Source: Pseudodesulfovibrio portus
GTDB lineage: Bacteria; Desulfobacterota; Desulfovibrionia; Desulfovibrionales; Desulfovibrionaceae
Direction of reading: 5' to 3'
Length of the DNA stretch: 64,000 nt
Assembly: GCF_026000375.1 (NCBI RefSeq)
Contig: NZ_AP026708.1
Coordinates: 1,428,501 to 1,492,500 of the forward strand
The position numbers and the translations under genes were made by a program. The notes beneath the pieces are model-generated. The model made no database searches. It had not been told where the DNA came from and saw only the letters and a list, made by a program, of their open reading frames with translations. Shown here in pieces: positions 52,565-61,773 of the stretch. The stretch's first letter is position 1. Each line of letters starts with the position of its first letter.

Positions 52565-53671
52565 CTACTCCATTTCCACCCAGACGGTATCGTCCCGGGA
52601 GCTCTCAAGGCACGCCTCGATGAAGCGCACGCCGCGCACGCCGTCCTCCCCGGTGGGAAAATCCACGGGCGCGTTTGATATGAGGGTGTCGCAGAACGCC
52701 CGATAGATGTTGGCAAAGGCCATCAGCCACCCCTCGGGATGACCGGCCGGGGTATGCGAATAGGCCATGGCCCCGGGCAGCAGATCGGGCGAGCCGCGCA
52801 CGATGGTCCGGGCGGACTCGCCCAGCGGCATGTACCGGAGATGCTCCGCATCCTCCTGAAACCATTCCAGGCCGCCCCGGTCGCCGAAGACCCGCAATTT
52901 CAAGCCGTTGACCATGCCCGTGGCCGCCTGGGAGTACCAGTACATGCCGCGCGCGCCGCCCGCGTATTCGGTCAGGATGGCGCCGTTGTCGTCCAGCTCG
53001 CGGCCCTCCACCAGGGAATCCAGCCGGGCGGCCAGCCGGGTCAGCTTGAGCCCGGTGACGTGGGGCACCAGGTATTCGATGTGCGAACCCACGTCGCCCA
53101 GGGACAGGGTGCCGCCGCTGCGCTCCGGGTCCGCCCGCCAGCTCGCCTGGGTGTGGCCGGTGGCTTCCAGCAGCTCGGCCAGCCATCCCTGCGGGTACTC
53201 GGCGTTGACGAATCGGACCTCCCCGATGTCGCCGCGCGCGATCATCTCCCGCATCTGGCGGACCATGGGATAGCCCGCGTAGGTATAGGTCACGGCCAGG
53301 TGGAGGCCGCCGGCGCGGGCAAGCCCGACCAGTTCCTCGGCCTGGGCCGAAGTGTGGGTGAACGGCTTGTCGCACATGACGTTGATGCCGTTCTCCAGGC
53401 ACGTCTTCACGTTGGGGTAATGGGCCTCGTTGGAGGTGACCACCACGGCGAAATCGATATCGCCCGCCTCGAGCCGGGCCATCTCCTCGGGCGTGGCGTA
53501 GAGCCTGTCCTCGTCCAGGCCGAGTTCCAGGCCGAGTTCCCGCGTCTTTTCCAGATCGCGGGAAAAGCATCCCGCCACCAGTGTCGCCTGCCCGTTGAGG
53601 GCCAGGGCGTTGCGGTGCACCGCGCCCACGAATGCGCCGGGGCCGCCGCCGATCATTGCGTATTTAAGCAT
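52565..53671 (-). CDS. Gfo/Idh/MocA-family oxidoreductase
   Basis: 368 residues from the ATG at 53671, which has GGAGG five bases upstream. The N-terminal Rossmann domain has MIGGGPGAFVGAVHRNAL, and the catalytic Lys lies in MCDKPFTHT. The C-terminal substrate domain has SLGDVGSHIEYLV. Such enzymes oxidise sugars, inositols or their derivatives with NAD(P). It lies between, and convergent/divergent to, two paralogous binding proteins, which suggests a shared polyol or sugar-like ligand (inference). Confidence 0.9.
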   Translation of the reverse strand: MLKYAMIGGGPGAFVGAVHRNALALNGQATLVAGCFSRDLEKTRELGLELGLDEDRLYATPEEMARLEAGDIDFAVVVTSNEAHYPNVKTCLENGINVMCDKPFTHTSAQAEELVGLARAGGLHLAVTYTYAGYPMVRQMREMIARGDIGEVRFVNAEYPQGWLAELLEATGHTQASWRADPERSGGTLSLGDVGSHIEYLVPHVTGLKLTRLAARLDSLVEGRELDDNGAILTEYAGGARGMYWYSQAATGMVNGLKLRVFGDRGGLEWFQEDAEHLRYMPLGESARTIVRGSPDLLPGAMAYSHTPAGHPEGWLMAFANIYRAFCDTLISNAPVDFPTGEDGVRGVRFIEACLESSRDDTVWVEME

Positions 53672-53815
53672 GGGAGCCTCCTGCCCGGAGCATACCCCAA
53701 AACACTCGAGGCAAAAAGAGGTGATGCGGCCCAACAACGAACTTGCTCCTTTTCCCCTGAAACTATAACCTACCGTCTACAGCCCCTCGCATAAGCAACC
53801 GAAAACTGGAAAAGC

Positions 53816-54937
53816 ATGAAACGCCTGTCCGCAATAATCGCACTCTGCCTGTGCCTGCTCCCCCTCGTCCCCTCCGGTTCGGCTGCGCGGACGCCCATAC
53901 GGGTGGCCTTCATCTCCCCCTCGCCACAGGGGGAACAGCCCTTCTGGGATGAATTCGCGGCCTTCATGCAGGAGGCCGCCCGGGACCTCGGCATGGAGCT
54001 CGAAGTGGTCTACGCAAGACATCGCTTCGAGGTGGAGGAAAATGCCGACCAGATCGCCCACCAAAAGGCCAAGCCGGACTATCTCGTCTACATGTATCAG
54101 GCCACCAGCACCCGGAACATGCTGCCCATGCTCGAACAGATGGGCATCAAGTCGGTCATCGTCAACACGGACACCATCCCGCTGGAACGGCCGCTGGTCG
54201 GAGGCCCGCGGGAAATCTACCCGCACTGGATCGGGCACATATATCCCGACGACCTCCTGGCCGGGCGCATGCTGGCGGACCGCCTGATCCACCAGGGCAT
54301 CGAGAATGGACTGACGGACAATGACAGGTTGCTGCACATGGTCGGCATCGGCGGATCAAGGGACGCCACCTCGGGCACCTACAGGATGAACGGGCTGATG
54401 CAGGCCCTTGAGAACAACCCCAGAGCCGTGCTGGACCGGTTCGTCTGGGCGGAGTGGCAGCGGGACAAGGCCCGGACCAAGACCCTGGCCCTGCTGGACT
54501 ACCATCCCGACGCCCGGGTGTACTGGGCCGTGCACGGAGACACCGCCCTCGGCATCCTGGACGCGGTCGAGGAGTTGGGCATCAAGGCCGGAAAGAGTTT
54601 TCTCACCGGAGGCATCGGCTGGTCGGCGGACTGCCTCCAGGCCGTGAGGGAAGGCCGCATGGAGGCCGCCATCGGCGGGCACTTCATGGAGGGCGCGTGG
54701 GCCCTGGTCATGATCCTCGATTACCACCACGGACACGATTTCGCCGCGCCCGATCCGACCCTGCAATCCGAAATGCGCCTCATCGACAACTCCAACCTCG
54801 ACACCTACGCACCGCTTCTCGACCCCGACAACTGGAAGAAGATCGACTTCAGGCTGTTCAGCAAAACGTATAATTCCCGCATCACGGAATACGATTTCAG
54901 CCCCGACGCCGTTGTCCGGCAGTTGAGCGGGAATTGA
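53816..54937 (+). CDS. Periplasmic sugar/AI-2-type binding protein, paralogue 2
   Basis: 373 residues with a signal peptide (~1-23). The same fold as the protein at 51412-52545 and aligned with it almost end to end (FISPSPQGEQPFWDEF, then PREIYPHWIGHIYPDD, GGHFMEGAWALVMILDYHHG, and YDFSPDAVVRQLS). The pair looks like a duplication with the oxidoreductase caught between. No transporter genes adjoin. Differences concentrate in the central ligand-cleft segments, so ligand specificities may differ. Confidence 0.85.
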   Translation: MKRLSAIIALCLCLLPLVPSGSAARTPIRVAFISPSPQGEQPFWDEFAAFMQEAARDLGMELEVVYARHRFEVEENADQIAHQKAKPDYLVYMYQATSTRNMLPMLEQMGIKSVIVNTDTIPLERPLVGGPREIYPHWIGHIYPDDLLAGRMLADRLIHQGIENGLTDNDRLLHMVGIGGSRDATSGTYRMNGLMQALENNPRAVLDRFVWAEWQRDKARTKTLALLDYHPDARVYWAVHGDTALGILDAVEELGIKAGKSFLTGGIGWSADCLQAVREGRMEAAIGGHFMEGAWALVMILDYHHGHDFAAPDPTLQSEMRLIDNSNLDTYAPLLDPDNWKKIDFRLFSKTYNSRITEYDFSPDAVVRQLSGN

Positions 54938-54987
54938 CGCCTGCGCCGTCTGGCAAGCCGGGCTCCCCTGTGCTATCTCTCCACTTC

Positions 54988-55377
54988 ATGGGCTTTTTCG
55001 CAAAATTGCTGCCGACCAAACGGATCGGCGACCTGGGCGAGGACGCCGCCGCCCGGTATCTCGAGTCCAAGGGGCTGCGCGTGCTGGACCGCAACTGGCG
55101 GTTCCGGCAGTGGGAGCTGGACCTGGTCTGCCGCGACCGCGACACCATCGTGTTCGTGGAGGTCAAGACGCGCAGGGCGGGCTCCATGACGAGCCCGGCG
55201 GACGGATTGACCCCGAAGAAGCGCGCCCGGCTGGTCAAGGCGGCCAGCCGGTACCTGACGGAAAAGGCGCTGTGGGACGAGCCCTGCCGGTTCGACCTGG
55301 CCGCAGTCACGGACTCCGGGACATCCATGGACGTGGAACACACCGAAAACGCATTCGACCTGACCGGGATGGAATAA
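54988..55377 (+). CDS. yraN: YraN/UPF0102 nuclease-like protein
   Basis: 129 residues from the ATG at 54988. The family pattern GDLGEDAAARYLESKG, NWRFRQWELDLVCRD and IVFVEVKTR is complete; E, D and ExK form a restriction-endonuclease-like active site. Function is unproven; it is widely linked to rsmI and rnhB. Here it overlaps rsmI by the TAATG junction. rnhB and rplS, often next to it, lie ~7 kb away, so the usual cluster is split by the bio/PTS block. Confidence 0.9.
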   Translation: MGFFAKLLPTKRIGDLGEDAAARYLESKGLRVLDRNWRFRQWELDLVCRDRDTIVFVEVKTRRAGSMTSPADGLTPKKRARLVKAASRYLTEKALWDEPCRFDLAAVTDSGTSMDVEHTENAFDLTGME

Positions 55378-56204
55378 TGACGGATACCGGAACACTCTGG
55401 GTGGTGGCCACCCCCCTGGGCAATGTGGACGATCTCTCGCCCCGCGCCCGCGCCGTGCTGGAAGACGCCGACGTGGTCCTGGCCGAGGACACCCGCCGGG
55501 CCGGGCTGCTCTTCCAGCGGCTCGGACTCGCCAGGCACGGACGGCTGATGTCCTTTTTCGAGCACAACGAGGACAAGCGGCTGCCCAAGGTCGTGGGCTT
55601 CCTCGAAGACGGGCTCGACGTCGCCCTCATCTCGGACGCGGGCACCCCGCTGCTGTCCGACCCCGGCTTCACCCTGGTCCGCGCCTGCCGCGACCAGGAT
55701 ATTCCGGTCAGGCCCGTGCCCGGCCCCAGCGCGCCGGTGACCGCCCTGTCCGCCTCGGGCCTGCCGCCCCTGCCCTACACCTTTCTCGGGTTCGCCCCGC
55801 GCAAGAAATCCCAGACCGAGAAACTCCTCAAGGCCCACCGCGACACCGGCGCCACCCTGGTCCTGTTCGAACGCAAGTCCCGCCTTGCGGGCACCCTCGG
55901 CATCGCCTTCGACATCCTGGGCGACCGCGAGTTCTGCGTGGCCCGCGAGCTGACCAAAGAGTATGAGGAATTCATCCGGGGCACCCTGGGCGACCTCGAC
56001 AGCGTGGATCTCGACCTGCGCGGCGAGTTGACCGTCATCATCGCCCCGGCCGGAGCGACCGGCGATGCGGGCGAGGACACGATCCGCGAGTTGATCGACG
56101 AGGAGGCCGGGGCCGGGGGCAAGCCCAAGGAAATCGCCCGCAGGGTGGCCGACCGGGTGACGGGCTGGACGTCCAAGGAAGTCTATGCCCTGATGCGGGA
56201 CTGA
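55377..56204 (+). CDS. rsmI: 16S rRNA (cytidine1402-2'-O)-methyltransferase
   Basis: 275 residues of the tetrapyrrole-methylase fold. Signature VATPLGNVDDLSPRA, AEDTRRAGLL, SDAGTPLLSDPG and PGPSAPVTALSASGLP are all present and in order. The start ATG overlaps the yraN stop codon. It methylates C1402 of 16S rRNA. The C-terminus has the family KEIARRVAD helix. A perfect 40-bp palindromic terminator follows. Confidence 0.96.
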   Translation: MTDTGTLWVVATPLGNVDDLSPRARAVLEDADVVLAEDTRRAGLLFQRLGLARHGRLMSFFEHNEDKRLPKVVGFLEDGLDVALISDAGTPLLSDPGFTLVRACRDQDIPVRPVPGPSAPVTALSASGLPPLPYTFLGFAPRKKSQTEKLLKAHRDTGATLVLFERKSRLAGTLGIAFDILGDREFCVARELTKEYEEFIRGTLGDLDSVDLDLRGELTVIIAPAGATGDAGEDTIRELIDEEAGAGGKPKEIARRVADRVTGWTSKEVYALMRD

Positions 56205-56220
56205 TCTTTCCCGGACAAAC

Positions 56221-56260
56221 CGAAAGGCCGGAAGCGGGATATCCCGCTTCCGGCCTTTCG
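56221..56260. terminator. Perfect 40-bp palindromic terminator
   Basis: CGAAAGGCCGGAAGCGGGAT and its exact complement without a spacer, just after rsmI. It lies between convergent genes and may serve both. Confidence 0.85.
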
Positions 56261-56285
56261 ATTTGTATTTCAGCCGCGAAGCGCC

Positions 56286-56504
56286 CTAACTTCCGTACAG
56301 TGCGCCCTTGCGGAAGAAGCAGTAGAAGTCGCCCTGGTCGAACAGGCCGGGATGGCGCCGCTCGAAACGGGCGGCAATGCGGAACAGCGCCGGGCACCTG
56401 TGCCGGGCGAGCCCTCCGATGAAATGGCCGAGGCTCGCGCCCAGCGCCATCAAGGCGACCAGCAGCACCCCGTCCACAAAGAAAAGATCCAGTTCCATTT
56501 CCAT
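56286..56504 (-). CDS. Small membrane protein of unknown function
   Basis: 72 residues from the ATG at 56504, which has GGAGG eight bases upstream. One N-terminal membrane segment (VDGVLLVALMALGASLGHFIG) is followed by an Arg-rich cytosolic part with three cysteines/aromatics (FYCFFRKGALYGS). It is a single-gene unit convergent with rsmI. No family was recognised. Confidence 0.65.
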   Translation of the reverse strand: MEMELDLFFVDGVLLVALMALGASLGHFIGGLARHRCPALFRIAARFERRHPGLFDQGDFYCFFRKGALYGS

Positions 56505-56664
56505 AATACATACCTCCCGAATAAGAATCAGAACCAAAGCATAGGCTTTTCCGGCGGCGAATCAACCCCCCTTTTCAAATCCTTTTATTCACATGGCGTC
56601 GCCCCGGGTGTGCAGAATCCGGCCCGGCTTGACTTCTCCCCGCGACTGGCCCAAATAGCACCCC

Positions 56665-57639
56665 ATGAGCCTGAACGCCGCCTGCCGCAAAGTCCTTGAC
56701 GGGCGCGACCTCGCGGATTCCGAGATCCGATACCTCATCGAACTCCCCGACGAGCGCCTCGGCGAATTCCTGCCCCTCGCACACCGCATAAAAACGGCCC
56801 GCTTCACCAATGCGGTGGGATTGTGCGCCATCATCAACGCCAAGTCCGGGACCTGTTCCGAGGACTGCTCGTTCTGCGCCCAGTCGGGCCACCACCGGGG
56901 GGAAAGCCCGGTGTATCCGCTGCTGCCCGCCGACGACATCGAGAAGGCCGCCGTTGCCGCACAAGGTCACGGCGTGACCCGCTTCGGCATCGTGGCCAGC
57001 GGCAAGCTGGTGGGCGGCAGGGACCTGGACGGCTTTGCCGAATCCGTGCGCCGGGTGGCGGCCCTGGGCATGGCCCCGGACCTTTCGCCCGGCATCCTTG
57101 ACCGCTCGCAATTAAAAACATTGAAACATGCCGGGTTGAAGGGCTATCATCACAACCTGGAAACATCGGCCTCGTTCTTCCCCCGCATGTGCTCCACGCA
57201 CGCGTACGAGGAGGACGTGGCCGCGGTGCGCGCCGGGATCGACGCCGGGCTGCACGTCTGCTCCGGCGGCATCTTCGGCATCGGCGAATCGTGGGACGAC
57301 CGGGTGGAGCTGGCCCTGCTCCTGAGGGAACTGAAGGTACACTCCGTGCCCGTCAACTTCCTCCACCCCGTCCCGGGCACGCCGCTGGAAAACCGGCCCG
57401 TGCTCTCGCCGGAAGAAGCGCTGAAGATCGTGGCCCTGTTCCGCTTCCTGCTGCCGGACCGGCACCTGCGCATCTGCGGCGGGCGGCCCACCGTGTTCGG
57501 CGAAACGCGCAAAAGCGAACTGCTCACGTCCGGGGCCAGCGGCCTCATGGTCGGGGACTACCTGACCACGCGGGGCAACAGCGTCCGCTCGGACCTGGAT
57601 GACATCAACCGCGCCGGCCTGGTTCCGGCGGCATCATAA
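56665..57639 (+). CDS. bioB: Biotin synthase
   Basis: A 324-residue radical-SAM enzyme that inserts sulfur into dethiobiotin. The cluster motif CSEDCSFCAQS gives Cys64, 68 and 71. Further family blocks are GIVASGKL, YHHNLETS and RICGGR with the second-cluster arginine. It is directly followed by bioY. No other bio genes (A, D, F) are in the window, so the locus covers the last step and uptake only. The Shine-Dalgarno is weak. Confidence 0.96.
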   Translation: MSLNAACRKVLDGRDLADSEIRYLIELPDERLGEFLPLAHRIKTARFTNAVGLCAIINAKSGTCSEDCSFCAQSGHHRGESPVYPLLPADDIEKAAVAAQGHGVTRFGIVASGKLVGGRDLDGFAESVRRVAALGMAPDLSPGILDRSQLKTLKHAGLKGYHHNLETSASFFPRMCSTHAYEEDVAAVRAGIDAGLHVCSGGIFGIGESWDDRVELALLLRELKVHSVPVNFLHPVPGTPLENRPVLSPEEALKIVALFRFLLPDRHLRICGGRPTVFGETRKSELLTSGASGLMVGDYLTTRGNSVRSDLDDINRAGLVPAAS

Positions 57640-57642
57640 CGG

Positions 57643-58200
57643 ATGACAATGACCGAAAATTCAATGCTCGACCTGCACCGGCTCGTCTGGACCGCGCTCA
57701 TGGCCGCCCTCATCGGCGCAGGCGCATACCTCATCGTGCCCATAGGCCCCGTGCCCATCTCCATGCAGCCGCTGTTCATCTTCCTGGCCGGGTACGCCCT
57801 CGGCCCCCGGCACGGCGTCATGGCCATGGGCCTCTACCTGCTGGCCGGAACCGTAGGCCTGCCCGTTTTCGCGGGCGGCAAGTCCGGGCTCGGGCACCTG
57901 CTCGGCCCCACGGGCGGCTACCTGTTCGGCTTCCTGGCCTCCGCCCTGCTCTGCGGGCTGGCCCGGACCGGCAGGGACCTGATTCCCTGGACCAGGGGCA
58001 TCGTCTTCGGCATCATGGCCATTCTCGCCGCCTACGGCGCAGGGGCCGCCTGGCTCAAGTTCGCCCTTGATTTCTCCTGGGGCAAGGCCGTGGCCGTCGG
58101 CGTGGTCCCGTTCATCCCCTGGGACGCGGTCAAGATCTTCGTGGCCCTGGCCTGCTGCCGCTACCTGGCCCGCCACAACCTCCTGCCCGGACAGCGGTAG
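57643..58200 (+). CDS. bioY: Biotin transporter substrate-binding subunit BioY
   Basis: 185 residues with about six membrane segments. Family motifs GPVPISMQP, GLPVFAGGKSGLGHLLGPTGGYLFGF and the C-terminal PFIPWDAVK are all present. It binds biotin in the membrane as an S-component, alone or with an ECF module (BioMN), which is not encoded here. It begins three bases after bioB, so the operon couples synthesis and salvage. Confidence 0.95.
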   Translation: MTMTENSMLDLHRLVWTALMAALIGAGAYLIVPIGPVPISMQPLFIFLAGYALGPRHGVMAMGLYLLAGTVGLPVFAGGKSGLGHLLGPTGGYLFGFLASALLCGLARTGRDLIPWTRGIVFGIMAILAAYGAGAAWLKFALDFSWGKAVAVGVVPFIPWDAVKIFVALACCRYLARHNLLPGQR

Positions 58201-58215
58201 GCGGGAAGGCGCACC

Positions 58216-59007
58216 ATGAAAGACAGGGGATCGGCGCAGACGCGGACGGACAGCCGGGGCATGGCCTTCGTGCGCAGCTTCCTGCGCTGCTACCTGGTGG
58301 GCGCGGGATTCAACACGCGCGGCATGCAGAACATCGGGCTGATGTACGCCATGCAACCCGGCCTGCGCGCCATCCACAACGATCCCAAGATGCTCAGGAA
58401 CGCCCAGAAACGGTACGCCCGCCACTACCAGTCCCATCCGTTCTGGACGCCGTGTCTGGTGGGCATCCTCCTCAACGTCGAGGGGGCCATCAAGACGGGC
58501 CGGTTCCCGCCCAAGATGCTGGCCAAGGTCAAGGACACCATGGCCTACACCCTGTCCGCCATCGGCGACTCGGTGTTCGCGGGCAGCCTGCTCATCTTCT
58601 GGGCGCTGCTCACCATCTGCCTGATCCTGTCGGGCCTGCCCCGGACGGCCCTGGCCGTGGGCGTGGTCTTCCTGGCCGGGCTCCAGATATTTCGGGCCTA
58701 CACCTTCGCCGCAGGCGTCCGGGAAGGGTTCAAGCTGCTGGAGAAGCTCAAGCGGTGGGATCTCATCAACTGGGGCCGGAGGGTGAAATACGCCAACGCC
58801 GGGCTGCTCATCTGGCTGTGGACCCTGATCTGGCCGAATCCCCAGCAGTGGTGGGAGCTGCCCATCGGCGTGGGCGGGCTGCTGCTCTTCGCCCGCTTCG
58901 TGCGCACGGGAGTGCTCTCCCGCGTGCTGGCAGTGATCGTGTTCGTGATGCTGATAGACATTTTCCCCTGGGTGGAAGAAGCCGTCCGAAACGGATTTGG
59001 CTTGTGA
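58216..59007 (+). CDS. PTS mannose-family EIID component
   Basis: 263 residues of the mannose-type PTS EIID family: FLRCYLVGAGFNTRGMQNIGLMYAMQPGL, RHYQSHPFWTP and LVGILLNVEGAIKTG, then several membrane segments at the C-terminus. In other bacteria EIID works with EIIA, EIIB and EIIC, none of which lies in this window. HPr and EI follow. It probably belongs to a split or reduced PTS with a regulatory role. Confidence 0.9.
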   Translation: MKDRGSAQTRTDSRGMAFVRSFLRCYLVGAGFNTRGMQNIGLMYAMQPGLRAIHNDPKMLRNAQKRYARHYQSHPFWTPCLVGILLNVEGAIKTGRFPPKMLAKVKDTMAYTLSAIGDSVFAGSLLIFWALLTICLILSGLPRTALAVGVVFLAGLQIFRAYTFAAGVREGFKLLEKLKRWDLINWGRRVKYANAGLLIWLWTLIWPNPQQWWELPIGVGGLLLFARFVRTGVLSRVLAVIVFVMLIDIFPWVEEAVRNGFGL

Positions 59008-59056
59008 TTTTCCGCTCAATCATACATAACCACGGGTTGAAAAAGCAGGTTCGATA

Positions 59057-59359
59057 ATGACGGATGAAAGCACCACAGACATGGACAACGAAGATTACCT
59101 CTCCCGGAAGGTCATCGTCGCCTCCGACAACGGGCTGCATGCCCGTCCGGCGGGCAGGCTCGCCCAGGAGGCACAGACCTTTGAGGCCGACATCTCCCTG
59201 GTCCTGGACGACCAGGAGGCGGACGCCAAGTCCATACTCGACATCCTGACCCTGGCCGCCGGGCCGGGCAACGTCCTGGAACTGCGCGCCACCGGCGTGG
59301 ACGCCGAGGCCGCCCTGGAACGGCTGGAAGAACTGTTCGCCAACAAGCTCGAAGGATAA
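59057..59359 (+). CDS. ptsH: Phosphocarrier protein HPr
   Basis: 100 residues. The active-site motif GLHARPAG places the phospho-histidine at 28, and DAKSILDILTL provides the regulatory serine (59) for HPr kinase. The N-terminus is ~12 residues longer and acidic compared with standard HPr; an alternative start at Met9 (59081) would shorten it. It lies 49 bases after EIID and three bases before ptsI. Confidence 0.94.
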   Translation: MTDESTTDMDNEDYLSRKVIVASDNGLHARPAGRLAQEAQTFEADISLVLDDQEADAKSILDILTLAAGPGNVLELRATGVDAEAALERLEELFANKLEG

Positions 59360-59362
59360 TTC

Positions 59363-61147
59363 ATGGCCGACTCGATCATCACGGGCATACCGGTTGCCAC
59401 GGGCATCGCCATAGGCAAGGCCTTTTTCGTCAACCGAAGTCATGCCGCCAACCTGCCGAGACAGACCGTCGCGGCCCGGCTGGTCGGTGACGAGATCACG
59501 CGGCTGCACGAGGCCTTCGCCACCGTGGAGGGGGAACTCAAGACCATTCGCAAGACCCTTCCCGAAGAGCTGAAAAGCCACGGCTCCCTCATCGACACCC
59601 ACCTGATGATGCTCAGGGACCCCAAGCTCTCCGGGGCCGCCGAGGAATACATCAAGACGCTCGGCCTGAACGCGGCCTGGGCGCTGGAAAAGGCCGTGGC
59701 CGACCAGGAGCAGGCCTTCGGGGCCATCCGCGACCCCTACATCCGCGAGCGCATGCAGGACGTCCGCGTGGTGGCCGACAAGGTACAGACCAAGCTCATG
59801 GGCCTGGAAGTTGACATGACCGCCATCTCGGGCCGGGCCATCATCATGGCCCACGACCTGACCCCGGCGGACACCGTGGAGCTCCAGGCGGACAAGATCA
59901 TGGGCTTTGCCACGGTGCGCGGCGGCAAGACCTCCCACACCGGCATCATGGCCCGCTCACTGGCCATCCCGGCCCTGGTCGGCGTGGACGGGCTGGAGGA
60001 CAAGGTCCGCGACGGCGACCTGGTCGTCCTGGATGGGTTGACCGGCAAGATCGTGGTCAATCCCACCGAGTCGGAACTCGAGGATTACAACGAGCGGGCC
60101 GCCCTGTTCGAGGACTACTCGCGCAAGATCAAGCGCCAGTGCCACCTGCCCGCCGAGACCTTCGACGGCTCCCGGGTCGAGGTGCAGGCAAACATCGAGC
60201 TGGTGGAGGAAGTGGCCGCTGTCCTGGACAACGGCGGCGAGGGCGTGGGCCTCTACCGCACCGAGTACGCCTACCTGAACCGCAAGGAGCTGCCCTCCGA
60301 GGACGAGCTGGCCGACAAGTATATCGACCTGGCGTCCATCATGTCCCCGCGCAAGGTCGTCTTCCGCACCCTGGATCTGGGCAGCGACAAGTTCATCGCC
60401 TCCTTCGGCGAACTGCACGAGGCCAACCCGGCCATGGGGCTTCGGGCCATCCGTTTCTGCCTGAAGAACCCGCAATTGTTCAAGACCCAGCTCCGGGCCA
60501 TCCTGCGCGCCTCGGCCTACGGCAACGTGTCGCTCATGTTCCCCATGATCTCCGGGGTCAAGGAAATCAGGCAGGCCAAGGCGTGGCTCGCCCAGGCCAA
60601 GGCGGAGCTTCGCCGCGAGGGCGTGGAATACGACCCGAACATGCCGGTGGGCACCATGATCGAACTGCCCGCCGCCGTGATGATCGCCGAGTACCTGGCC
60701 CACGAGGTGGACTTCTTCTCCATCGGCACCAACGACCTGATCCAGTATTCGCTGGGCGTGGACCGGACCAACCGCCATGTCTCCTACCTGTACCAGCCGC
60801 TCCACCCGGCCACCCTCAGGGCCATCAAATTGGTGGTTGACGCGGCCCATCAGGCGGGCATAGAAGTATCGCTCTGCGGCGAGGTGGCGTCCGACCCGTT
60901 CTGCGTGCCCATCCTGCTCGGCATGGGCATCGACTCCATCTCCATGACCCCGCAGGCCATTCCCGGCATCAAGCGCATCATCCGGCAGACCAACATGCAC
61001 GACTGCCGCAAGCTGCTCAGGGACGTCCTGGAATGCCGCACGGTCAGCCGCATCAACAACCTGGTGATGGACAACATTTTCAAGCACTTCCCCGAGGAAG
61101 TCACATTCTTCTCGTCCCTTCTCGAAAACGACGAGTTGCCCTCATAA
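59363..61147 (+). CDS. ptsI: PTS enzyme I (phosphoenolpyruvate-protein phosphotransferase)
   Basis: 594 residues. Phospho-histidine His192 in GGKTSHTGIMAR, the PEP-binding domain with YRTEYAYLNR, and the active-site SLCGEVASDP near 503. It transfers phosphate from PEP to HPr. Length and domain order are standard. It is in the EIID-HPr-EI-smpB unit. Confidence 0.97.
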   Translation: MADSIITGIPVATGIAIGKAFFVNRSHAANLPRQTVAARLVGDEITRLHEAFATVEGELKTIRKTLPEELKSHGSLIDTHLMMLRDPKLSGAAEEYIKTLGLNAAWALEKAVADQEQAFGAIRDPYIRERMQDVRVVADKVQTKLMGLEVDMTAISGRAIIMAHDLTPADTVELQADKIMGFATVRGGKTSHTGIMARSLAIPALVGVDGLEDKVRDGDLVVLDGLTGKIVVNPTESELEDYNERAALFEDYSRKIKRQCHLPAETFDGSRVEVQANIELVEEVAAVLDNGGEGVGLYRTEYAYLNRKELPSEDELADKYIDLASIMSPRKVVFRTLDLGSDKFIASFGELHEANPAMGLRAIRFCLKNPQLFKTQLRAILRASAYGNVSLMFPMISGVKEIRQAKAWLAQAKAELRREGVEYDPNMPVGTMIELPAAVMIAEYLAHEVDFFSIGTNDLIQYSLGVDRTNRHVSYLYQPLHPATLRAIKLVVDAAHQAGIEVSLCGEVASDPFCVPILLGMGIDSISMTPQAIPGIKRIIRQTNMHDCRKLLRDVLECRTVSRINNLVMDNIFKHFPEEVTFFSSLLENDELPS

Positions 61148-61150
61148 TCC

Positions 61151-61633
61151 ATGGCAAAGAAAAAAAAGAAATCCACCTCCCCGAACACCATCGCGGTCAA
61201 CAAGCAGGCGCGGCGGCTGTACGACATCACCGAAGACCTCGAGGCGGGCATCTCGCTCAAGGGCAGCGAGGTCAAATCCCTGCGCGCCGGGCAGGTGTCC
61301 TTCAAGGACGGCTACGTCCGGTTCACGGCCGACGGCGAGGCGTATCTCGTGGGTGTGCACATCGCCCCCTACGACAAGACCGGGGTCTACGATCAGCACG
61401 ATCCTGAACGCCCCCGGCGGCTGCTCATGCACAAGCAGGAAATCGAGAACCTCCAGGCCAAGACCGAACAAAAGGGCCTGTCCGTGATCCCCATGCGCCT
61501 CTACTTCGCGCGCGGCAAGGTCAAGGTCCAGATCGGCCTGGGACGCGGCAAGAACGTCCACTCAAAGAAGCAGGACATCAAGGACCGCGATATCGCGCGC
61601 GACACCGCCCGGCAATTGGCGGACTACAAGTAA
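61151..61633 (+). CDS. smpB: SsrA-binding protein SmpB
   Basis: 160 residues. The beta-barrel tmRNA-binding core has [20 protein letters not shown] and [12 protein letters not shown]. The basic C-terminal tail ends [17 protein letters not shown]. It binds tmRNA in ribosome rescue. It follows ptsI by three bases. No tmRNA gene was recognised nearby. Confidence 0.97.
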   Translation: MAKKKKKSTSPNTIAVNKQARRLYDITEDLEAGISLKGSEVKSLRAGQVSFKDGYVRFTADGEAYLVGVHIAPYDKTGVYDQHDPERPRRLLMHKQEIENLQAKTEQKGLSVIPMRLYFARGKVKVQIGLGRGKNVHSKKQDIKDRDIARDTARQLADYK

Positions 61634-61648
61634 GAATGTCTCCGACGG

Positions 61649-61710
61649 CCAGAGGGGGAACCTTTCGAGAAAGGTTCCCCCTCTGGACTCCCCCTCCAAA
61701 ACTTTTTATC
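61649..61710. repeat. GC-rich intergenic hairpin, family-2 repeat copy 2
   Basis: A perfect 18-bp stem CCAGAGGGGGAACCTTTC, GA and complement, followed by CTCCCCCTCCAAAACTTTTT. It matches the architecture of 2354-2445 and also serves as the likely terminator of the smpB operon. Confidence 0.8.
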
Positions 61711-61773
61711 GCCGCTTCGCGGGGTGGGTGATCGATGTTGGGTGCCTCGTGCTGCTGTGCGAGGCGGTCAGGC

